From Acidobacteriota bacterium (GTDB lineage: Bacteria; Acidobacteriota; Terriglobia; Terriglobales; Acidobacteriaceae), in assembly GCA_021802085.1 (NCBI GenBank), contig JAKAAZ010000030.1:1-21513 (forward strand): a stretch of DNA of 21,513 bases, in the 5' to 3' direction. Under the pieces are notes generated by a model. The model saw nothing but the letters and a program-made list of their open reading frames with translations, ran no database searches and was not told the DNA's origin. A program made the translations under genes and the position numbers. Below, one piece after another: positions 9,396 through 15,168 of the stretch. Numbering within the stretch: position 1 is the first letter of the stretch; the number at the start of each line of letters is the position of its first letter.

Positions 9396-10202
9396 ATGCA
9401 GAATAAGACAGTGATATCCAGGCTGTTGATCGCGGTGTGTTGTGCGGGTATGGTGGCGGTGGGAGCGCCGGTTTTCGTTGGCCCTTCCGCCTATGTGCTG
9501 GCTGCGGATATGGGCAACTCAGGTGCGCGACTGGCGGCCAGAGTGAAGAGCGAGCTGAAAGGCAAGAACTTTCAGGACGTGACCGTGCTCGCCAACGGAG
9601 GTACCGTAACACTTTCCGGGCAGGTCCCGCTCTATGGGTATAAAGCGCAGGCGATCAAGAAAGCGAAGAAAACGCCTGGCGTTAAGGATGTGCGGGACAA
9701 CATTGCCGTCGGCGGCCCGACCCTTCCCGATAATGTTCTGCAGAGAAAGTTGATGGAGAGAATCGAAGTCGATCGGGTCGGCTATGGCCAAGTCTTCGAT
9801 GCAATTGGGGTCCATGTGCAAAACGGCGTGGTGACCTTGGTGGGTCACGCTGTGGGGCCGATTGCCCAACAGTCCGCTGTTGCGCTGACGGAATATATGC
9901 CGGGCGTCAAAGACGTCATCGACCAGATTCGTGTCGATCCGCTATCGCCCATGGACGATGGAATTCGGATCGCGACATTTCGCGCGATTTACGGATATCC
10001 CCCTTTGCAACAGTACGCCATCGTTCCGTCACGTCCGATTCGAATTTCCGTGCAAAACGGGGATGTGACTTTATACGGTATGGTGGACAACGATATGGAC
10101 AAACAACTCGCATACATGCGCGCCTTGCAGGTGCCGAATGTTTTTCATGTCACCAACGATTTGATCGTTGCCAATGAGAAGCCGGAAAAGGGGAACAAGT
10201 GA
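9396..10202 (+). CDS. Secreted protein with three BON domains
   Basis: BON domains bind phospholipid or membrane surfaces and occur in periplasmic proteins such as OsmY and DolP. The 268-residue product has a signal peptide (hydrophobic about 9-35, likely cut near AYVLAAD) and three successive BON-like units: about 43-106 (GARLAARVKSEL, GGTVTLSGQV, GVKDVRDNIAV), 111-182 (NGVVTLVGHA, GVKDVIDQIRV) and 187-260 (NGDVTLYGMV, NVFHVTNDLIV). Each has the expected alpha-beta-beta-alpha-beta pattern with the central glycine. No catalytic residues are expected. It lies on the same strand as tamB, 213 bases downstream, probably with its own promoter, and is convergent with the MFS gene, leaving only 20 bases between the stops. 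An envelope-integrity role is inferred from the family and the neighbours. Confidence 0.9.
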   Translation: MQNKTVISRLLIAVCCAGMVAVGAPVFVGPSAYVLAADMGNSGARLAARVKSELKGKNFQDVTVLANGGTVTLSGQVPLYGYKAQAIKKAKKTPGVKDVRDNIAVGGPTLPDNVLQRKLMERIEVDRVGYGQVFDAIGVHVQNGVVTLVGHAVGPIAQQSAVALTEYMPGVKDVIDQIRVDPLSPMDDGIRIATFRAIYGYPPLQQYAIVPSRPIRISVQNGDVTLYGMVDNDMDKQLAYMRALQVPNVFHVTNDLIVANEKPEKGNK

Positions 10203-10222
10203 CTCTACTGGCATGCAAGGCG

Positions 10223-11779
10223 CTATTCCGCGTGGATCACACCTCTGCGGCCTTTCGCCTTGCGGAGCAGGAAGACCACGGGCAGACAGCCAAAGGAGGC
10301 CAGGGCCAGGTAGCGGAAATCGTCCACATACGACAGCAGTAACGCCTGCACGTTGAGAGAGCTATAAATGCGGCCCAGAGCACCCGCCCCCGCCATGGCC
10401 GTGCCGATCTTCGGCCCCAGGTGGGTCATTCCCTCGCTGAGTTGCTGCTGATATACGCGGCCGCTCGGGGTCAGGTTTTGGATCAGGCTCGCCTGATGCA
10501 GTTGGGAATGACGGGCCAGCAGCGTATCTGTAATCGAAATGCCGATGCTGCCGCCCACATTGCGCAGCAGGTTATACAGGCCGGTTGCGTTACCCATCTC
10601 CCGATTGGTCAGGCCGGCAACGGTGGTGGTGGAAAGTGGAACAAAAACCATCCCGGAGCCAAAGCCGCTCAAAATGATGGCCCAGATAAACGACCAGGGC
10701 GAAATGGCCAGGTTGACTTCGCCGAACCATATTCCGCAAATGCCGAAGAGTAAAAATCCTCCGCCGATCAGCCAGCGATTGTCTATTTTGGCCGTGAGAA
10801 TCCCAATGATCGGCATGGCAACGACGGCCCCCAGTCCACGCGGACTCACAGCGATCCCAGCGTTGAACGCTGGATAGAGCATGACCTCCTGATAGAAAAG
10901 CGGGAGCAGAGTAATCAGGCCGTAGATACATCCGCCAAACAGCGCGATGAGGATGCAGCCGAGAGCGAAATTTCGATGGAGAAAGACGCGCAGATTCACC
11001 AGCGGCCTTTCCTTCACCAGCATGCGCCAGATAAATGCGACGAACGCGATGATCAGAATCGCCGTCGCCCAGCGGATCCACATAGCGCCAAACCAGTCGT
11101 CCTCCTGACCCTTGTCGAGAATGACTTGCAGGCATCCGAGCCAAGTGGCCAGCAGGCCAAGGCCTATTCCATCCAGAGGGCCGGGCTTCGCATCGCGGAT
11201 GTAGTCCGGGTCACGGACGAAGCGAGAAATCATAATCAGCGCCAGAATTCCGACCGGGATATTGATATAGAACGTCCAGCGCCAGGAATAGGCGTCGGTC
11301 AAATATCCGCCGAGAGTTGGGCCCAGAATGGGAGCGACGACGACACCGAGGCCATAGACCGCCATGGCCTGGCCGCGCTTCTCCTCGGGAAAGCTTTCCA
11401 GCATGATGGCTTGAGATATGGGCTGGAGCGCTCCTCCTCCGGCGCCCTGAACGGCCCGCGCCAGCAGGATCATGGCGAGGCTGGTAGAGGCGCCACAGGC
11501 GAAAGAGCTGACGGTGAAGATGACGATGCAGGTCATCAGGAAACGCTTCCGTCCGAAGCGCTGCGCACACCACCCGCTGACCGGAAGCACGATGGCATTC
11601 GCAACCAGATAACTGGTGAGCACCCAAGTCGCTTCATTGGTGCTGGCCGACAGGCTTCCGGCGATATACGGCAGCGCGACCGAGGCGATGGAGGTATCGA
11701 GCACCTCCATGAACGTCGGCAAAACTACCGAGAGCGCGATCAGCCACGGATTGATCTGCGGTTCTTTATTGACGGTCAA
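10223..11779 (-). CDS. EmrB/QacA-type (DHA2) MFS multidrug exporter, 14 TM
   Basis: DHA2 proteins are proton-driven drug antiporters of the inner membrane. The 518-residue product has the EmrB TM1 signature PTFMEVLDTSIASVALP (about residues 20-36), motif A in loop 2-3 (GWCAQRFGRKRF), an arginine in TM4 (LLARAVQGAGGGALQP) and motif C in TM5 (GLGVVVAPILGPTLGGYL). Fourteen hydrophobic segments and a C-terminus rich in Arg/Lys follow. The start is TTG (complement of 11777-11779) with AAGGAAA about 8 bases upstream; no ATG start fits better. In Gram-negatives EmrB normally works with an HlyD/EmrA adaptor and a TolC-like channel; neither is in the window, so the partner genes are elsewhere or absent. 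The substrate cannot be told from sequence. Confidence 0.93.
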   Translation of the reverse strand: MTVNKEPQINPWLIALSVVLPTFMEVLDTSIASVALPYIAGSLSASTNEATWVLTSYLVANAIVLPVSGWCAQRFGRKRFLMTCIVIFTVSSFACGASTSLAMILLARAVQGAGGGALQPISQAIMLESFPEEKRGQAMAVYGLGVVVAPILGPTLGGYLTDAYSWRWTFYINIPVGILALIMISRFVRDPDYIRDAKPGPLDGIGLGLLATWLGCLQVILDKGQEDDWFGAMWIRWATAILIIAFVAFIWRMLVKERPLVNLRVFLHRNFALGCILIALFGGCIYGLITLLPLFYQEVMLYPAFNAGIAVSPRGLGAVVAMPIIGILTAKIDNRWLIGGGFLLFGICGIWFGEVNLAISPWSFIWAIILSGFGSGMVFVPLSTTTVAGLTNREMGNATGLYNLLRNVGGSIGISITDTLLARHSQLHQASLIQNLTPSGRVYQQQLSEGMTHLGPKIGTAMAGAGALGRIYSSLNVQALLLSYVDDFRYLALASFGCLPVVFLLRKAKGRRGVIHAE

Positions 11780-12158
11780 ATTCGCGGTTTCCTTACGATC
11801 TTCGTGCTGCGTTTTTGATCTTCGACAGGAGTAGTACGAACTGGGTCTTCGTCCTCTACCGGATTGCGATTAGATGCAGTTCAGAATCGATTTGAGGCAA
11901 GAATCGTACTGAGAGGATCGATGAATCTTGCGGCTTGCTCTGTACTGCATCCATCTTATGAATTGTACTGAGGGATTGCGACGAGGGATGTGACTGGCAA
12001 ACGTAGCGGGAGAGAATTGCTCCACTTACGGATCGAACGCAGGCGAGTGGGTGTGCAGGCCCTACACTGGAGTACAGGACTCCGCTCGGAACGGGAATCG
12101 TGCTGGTCGTCGGTGGCGGAGAGGAAAAGAACAGACAGATCGGGAGAAGATACGTTCG
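11780..12158. other. Divergent intergenic region between MFS exporter and mqnP-type gene
   Basis: These 379 bases must carry both promoters. GTACTG occurs three times (11906-11911, 11942-11947, 11965-11970), twice as GTACTGAG, and GGATTGCGA occurs twice (11861-11869 and 11973-11981). A small hairpin GGAGT-ACAGG-ACTCC lies at 12069-12083. No regulator gene lies next to the exporter. I see no convincing coding sequence. Confidence 0.4.
12142..12149 (+). promoter_or_regulatory. Shine-Dalgarno GGGAGAAG fixing the mqnP-type start
   Basis: GGGAGAAG lies 9 bases before the ATG at 12159 and supports that start. An in-frame ATG-like extension from 12051 would add 36 arginine-rich residues unlike any UbiA N-terminus. 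Confidence 0.65.
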
Positions 12159-13019
12159 ATGAGCGGCAACCTGCGCACGACGCTGGAAATGATCAAGTGG
12201 GAGCATTCCGTCTTTGCGCTGCCCTTCGCGCTGACGGGGGCCATGCTGGCTGCGCGGGGAATCCCTGCCTGGCGGGTACTCTTCTGGATCGTCGTCTGCA
12301 TGATCGCGGCGCGTTCAGCGGCCATGGCCTTCAATCGATGGGCAGATGCGGAGATCGACCGCGTGAATCCTCGCACGGCCTCGCGCGCGATTCCGGCCGG
12401 GTTGCTAAGCCGTCAATTCACGATTGGCTTCACAATTGTGTCGGCAGCGATTTTCATCTTCGGGGCCAGCCGGCTGAATCGCCTGACGCTGGAGCTTGCT
12501 CCCGTGGCGTTACTGGTGATTTTTTTCTACTCTTACGCAAAACGGTTCACGCACTGGTCGCACCTGGTGCTGGGGCTGGCGCTTGGCATCGCACCTTCGG
12601 CAGCGTGGATTGCGGTGCGTGGCTCGCTCGATCCGCGCATCGTGGTATTGACTGGCGCAGTGTTGTTCTGGGTGGGCGGGTTCGACGTTCTCTATGCATG
12701 TCAGGACTACGAGCATGACATCCAGGCGGGGTTGCACAGCATTCCCCAGGCGTTTGGGTTGAATGCCGCTTTTTGGATTGCGCGGATCATGCACCTGACG
12801 ATGCTGGCGCTGTTGGTGGGATTGATTGCCTTGTTCCATCTGGGCTGGATCACCTGGGTAGGCGTGATCGCCGTGGCTGCGATGTTGATCTATGAGCACC
12901 GGCTGGTGTCTCCGAGCGACCTGAGCCGGATGAATGCGGCCTTTTTTACCATGAACGGAATCATTTCCTTTGTTTTTTTTCTGGCGGTTGCGGTGGATCT
13001 GATGCATCGCGCGTACTGA
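12159..13019 (+). CDS. mqnP: UbiA-family polyprenyltransferase, MqnP-type (futalosine menaquinone pathway)
   Basis: This membrane enzyme attaches a polyprenyl chain to an aromatic acid. It resembles the 'putative 4-hydroxybenzoate polyprenyltransferase' subgroup that in futalosine-pathway bacteria prenylates 1,4-dihydroxy-6-naphthoate on the way to menaquinone. The 286-residue product has the subgroup's N-terminus (MIKWEHSVFALPFAL, residues 11-25), the first Mg-prenyl-diphosphate motif NRWADAEID (N59, D63, D67), the second motif DYEHD (D183, D187) followed by GLHSIP, and eight to nine membrane segments. Length is normal. It is divergent from the MFS gene and followed by a strong terminator. 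The other mqn genes are not in the window. A ubiquinone UbiA is the main alternative; the KWEHSVFALPFA start favours MqnP. Confidence 0.85.
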   Translation: MSGNLRTTLEMIKWEHSVFALPFALTGAMLAARGIPAWRVLFWIVVCMIAARSAAMAFNRWADAEIDRVNPRTASRAIPAGLLSRQFTIGFTIVSAAIFIFGASRLNRLTLELAPVALLVIFFYSYAKRFTHWSHLVLGLALGIAPSAAWIAVRGSLDPRIVVLTGAVLFWVGGFDVLYACQDYEHDIQAGLHSIPQAFGLNAAFWIARIMHLTMLALLVGLIALFHLGWITWVGVIAVAAMLIYEHRLVSPSDLSRMNAAFFTMNGIISFVFFLAVAVDLMHRAY

Positions 13020-13044
13020 GCTCGAACGGCATCGTTTCCGGCGA

Positions 13045-13079
13045 AAATGCCCTCAGAGAATTTCTCTCTGAGGGCATTT
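13045..13079 (+). terminator. Strong 15-bp perfect hairpin terminator after mqnP-type gene
   Basis: AAATGCCCTCAGAGA and its exact complement form a 15-bp stem around a 5-base loop (13060-13064), 25 bases after the stop. The stem ends in AAA/TTT, giving A and T tracts on both sides, so it could work in either direction. This is the best terminator in the window. Confidence 0.88.
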
Positions 13080-13503
13080 CCTGGCAGCACATGGACCGGA
13101 ATCCTGAGTCTACTCTCAATTCTTCGCAGGCCAAATCGCTAGTGTCCTGAGTCTGAAGTTCATTCAACAATTCGATTCATGGAAGTGATTCGAACAGCAG
13201 CACTCAGGGGCTAAAGCCCATCTGTTTTGCGACATTTACGGCACGACTGAAGTCGTGCCCTGATACAAGGCCAAAAATCATTACGACTGAAGTCGTGCCC
13301 TGATACAAGGCCAAAAATCATTACGACTGAAGCCGTGCCGTGATACAAGGCCGAAAATCATTACGACTGAAGCCGTGCCGTGATACAAGGCCAAAAATCA
13401 TTACGACTGAAGTCGTGCCCTGATACAAGGCCAAAAATCATTACGACTGAGCTGTGCCCAGATACAAGGCCGAGAATCATTTCTTTAACGAATTTAGATG
13501 ACA
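13080..13503. other. Non-coding region with dispersed-type repeats between mqnP-type and csbD genes
   Basis: No gene is visible. It starts with unremarkable sequence, then a small palindrome GGGCT-AA-AGCCC (13208-13219), then the 40-bp tandem array listed separately. The stretch around 13141-13163 (AGTGTCCTGAGTCTGAAG and following) looks, from memory, like sequence repeated in acidobacterial genomes, but this cannot be checked here. Confidence 0.5.
13236..13479. repeat. Tandem array of six 40-bp units built on a palindrome
   Basis: Units begin at 13236, 13281, 13321, 13361, 13401 and 13441. Units 2 and 5 are identical over 40 bases (TTACGACTGAAGTCGTGCCC then TGATACAAGGCCAAAAATCA). Units 3 and 4 carry AGCCGTGCCG instead, and the last is degenerate and one base shorter. 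The first unit has five extra bases (GGCAC) that complete a perfect 9-bp palindrome, GGCACGACT-GA-AGTCGTGCC; later units keep only a 6-bp stem. There are no unique spacers, so this is a tandem repeat and not a CRISPR array. Confidence 0.95.
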
Positions 13504-13809
13504 CTAGGCGGTGCGATTCTTGGCTTCATTCATACGATGCTGTTCCTTGATGGCATCGATCTTTTCGTTGACCCGGTTTTTGGTATTTTCCACATTGTGC
13601 GAGATGTTCTCGCGCGTCGTGTCGGCACTTTGCTTGGCGTTCTGGTTGGCTGCATCTTTCACGTTGCCCCAGGTTTCCTTGGCCGCGCCCTTTACCTGGT
13701 CAGCCACGCCGCGATTGGCCAGATTGTCATTGCCTACCGCTTCGCCGACCTTCTGCTTGATCTTGCCGGCGACCTGATCGGTTTTTCCTTCAACTTGATC
13801 CTTATTCAT
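13504..13809 (-). CDS. CsbD-family small stress protein
   Basis: CsbD-like proteins are small, hydrophilic, stress-induced proteins (under SigB in Bacillus) with no known enzymatic role. The 101-residue product opens with the family core: MNKDQVEGKTDQVAGKIKQ (1-19), then KVGEAVGNDNLANRG (20-34) and ADQVKGAAKETWGNVKDA (36-53). Residues 54-101 are an extra charged, Asn/Lys/Glu-rich helical tail (AKQSADTTRENISHNVENT) that resembles LEA-type sequence; typical CsbD proteins are about 60-70 residues. The ATG at 13809 has AAGGAG ten bases upstream (complement of 13820-13825). It lies downstream of the lmo0937-like gene on the same strand, separated by 123 bases with a hairpin. Its 3' end abuts the 40-bp repeat array. 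Confidence 0.93.
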   Translation of the reverse strand: MNKDQVEGKTDQVAGKIKQKVGEAVGNDNLANRGVADQVKGAAKETWGNVKDAANQNAKQSADTTRENISHNVENTKNRVNEKIDAIKEQHRMNEAKNRTA

Positions 13810-13879
13810 AGGGGGACTTCTCCTTTGGGATTTCGCGCATCCGTTCCCGAGCTGATGGAACCGATCGACGAAATGGTTG

Positions 13880-13918
13880 AAGTGGAGATCCTTGCCATTT
13901 CCGCAAGATGCTCCACTT
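13880..13918 (-). other. Intercistronic hairpin between lmo0937-like and csbD genes
   Basis: AAGTGGAG pairs with CTCCACTT (8 bp); after a 3x3 internal loop CTTGC pairs with GCAAG (5 bp) around a 7-base loop. It lies 15 bases after the lmo0937-like stop and about 70 bases before csbD. No T-run follows on the minus strand, so it may be a partial terminator, an RNA-processing or a stability element. Confidence 0.6.
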
Positions 13919-13932
13919 ATGCGATGAGTGAA

Positions 13933-14085
13933 TTAAACTATGGTGCGTCTTCCGCCGATGACTGCGAAGATAAGAACGACCAATGCAATCACAAGAAGAA
14001 TATGGATATACGCGCCGAGTACGTGGAAGCCGATGAATCCGAGCAGCCACAAGATCAGAAGAATTACAAAGACGGTCCACAACAT
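13933..14085 (-). CDS. lmo0937-like small membrane protein (50 aa)
   Basis: This short gene encodes MLWTVFVILLILWLLGF... ending GGRRTIV, 50 residues. It has two hydrophobic helices (about 2-20 and 27-44) joined by a short HVLGAY turn and a basic tail (GGRR). This is the layout of the lmo0937-family membrane proteins, tiny stress-associated proteins of unknown function. The ATG at 14085 has a clean AAGGAG eight bases upstream (complement of 14094-14099). It is followed on the same strand by csbD; the two are often found near each other among general stress genes. Length matches the family. The function is unknown; a membrane-stress role is inferred only. Confidence 0.88.
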   Translation of the reverse strand: MLWTVFVILLILWLLGFIGFHVLGAYIHILLVIALVVLIFAVIGGRRTIV

Positions 14086-14184
14086 TCGTTTGTCTCCTTA
14101 CGAAGCCAAGTACCTGTGATAAGTTGCGCGTAAGGCGGAGGAAGGTTGCCGCCGGCATTGAATTAATTTCTTGTTTGCATGTTT

Positions 14185-14190
14185 GGAGGA
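14185..14190 (+). promoter_or_regulatory. Shine-Dalgarno GGAGGA fixing the pheA start
   Basis: GGAGGA lies 6 bases before the ATG at 14197 and selects it over the in-frame ATG at 14179, which it would follow. Confidence 0.85.
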
Positions 14191-14196
14191 AGTTGC

Positions 14197-15024
14197 ATGG
14201 AAGTTGCAATCCAGGGAGAGCTGGGCTCTTTCAGTCATGAAGCTGCGCTCACGCTGGTACCGGGCGTTATTGTGGTTCCATGTGCCGCGGCTGGGGCGGT
14301 ACTGGAAGCGCTGGGTAGCGGTCGCGTTGATGCCGCGGTGATTCCTGTCGAGAACAGCCTGGCAGGTTCGGTGATGGATTTCTACGATCTTTTCTTCGAG
14401 CACGAGTTTGTGGTCGAGCGGGAACTAGAGATGCGAATCCGCCACAACCTGATTGCCGCACCCGGTGTGACCGTCGAATCTGTGCGGCAGGTGTTGTCTC
14501 ATCCCGTGGCGCTGGCGCAGTGCAAACGATTTTTCGCCGCGCATCCGCAATTCGAGGCGATCGGTTTTTACGATACGGCGGGCAGCGTTCGCCACATCAT
14601 GCAGTCGAAACAAAATGACGTGGCAGCGATTGCCAGCAGGCAGGCGGCCAGGCACTACGGCGGCAACATTCTGCAGGAAGGGATTGAAGATCGAGAAGAG
14701 AGTTACACTCGCTTCTGGCTCATTCGCAGGCAGGGCTCGGCTCCAAAAGAGGCAGCGCCGACGAAGCTATCACTGGCCTTTCTGCTGGAGAATCGACCGG
14801 GAGCGCTGTTGCAGGCGCTGAATACTTTTGCGGCGCGAGAGTTGAATCTGACCAAAATCGAGTCGCGCCCCATGATCGGCCGCCCATGGGAATACATGTT
14901 TTACGCCGACGTTGCAATCCCTGGAAACGAAGAGGCCGACGCCGCGCTCGATGATCTGAGGAAACTTTGCCGCACGGTGAAGGAGTTAGGGCGGTACCGG
15001 GTTCTCAATCCTGCATCGAAGTAA
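14197..15024 (+). CDS. pheA: Prephenate dehydratase with ACT regulatory domain
   Basis: It converts prephenate to phenylpyruvate in phenylalanine synthesis (cytoplasm). The 275-residue product has the dehydratase N-terminus VAIQGELGSFSHEAAL (3-18), the PVENSLAGSV block, and the catalytic TRF motif (T171-R172-F173) that ends the P domain. A C-terminal ACT domain follows (about 188-268) with the phenylalanine-binding signatures RPGALLQAL and ESRP, so feedback inhibition by phenylalanine is expected from the family. There is no fused chorismate mutase domain, as is usual outside Enterobacteria. It is divergent from the lmo0937-like gene and 144 bases ahead of lon on the same strand. The start is set by GGAGGA. 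Confidence 0.95.
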   Translation: MEVAIQGELGSFSHEAALTLVPGVIVVPCAAAGAVLEALGSGRVDAAVIPVENSLAGSVMDFYDLFFEHEFVVERELEMRIRHNLIAAPGVTVESVRQVLSHPVALAQCKRFFAAHPQFEAIGFYDTAGSVRHIMQSKQNDVAAIASRQAARHYGGNILQEGIEDREESYTRFWLIRRQGSAPKEAAPTKLSLAFLLENRPGALLQALNTFAARELNLTKIESRPMIGRPWEYMFYADVAIPGNEEADAALDDLRKLCRTVKELGRYRVLNPASK

Positions 15025-15168
15025 CAGAGGGGAATTGCGGGATGGGTCTTTGGACGGAATTGTGCGATGCTTTGTCTATCTGAATGGGATGTATGGCCGA
15101 AGAAAATATTGAAGCCCAGGGCAATTCTTAGCGTCTAAAGGTCATAAAGTTTGATATAGGGTGACTCA

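Noticed and set aside
10976..11818. 280-codon open frame antisense to the MFS exporter
   Set aside because: It is highly charged sequence opposite conserved membrane segments, with no domain and no ribosome site.
13236..13479. CRISPR-like periodic repeats
   Set aside because: The 40-bp units are directly contiguous with no unique spacers, and no cas genes are near. It is a tandem repeat.
13498..14133. 211-codon plus-strand frame across csbD and the lmo0937-like gene
   Set aside because: Both minus-strand genes have family matches and good ribosome sites; this frame is their mirror, and its apparent hydrophobicity comes from the complement of CsbD codons.
15025..15168. Heat-shock control element (CIRCE or sigma32 promoter) before lon
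   Set aside because: No CIRCE inverted repeat is present. TTGAAG at 15109-15114 has no convincing -10 at proper spacing.
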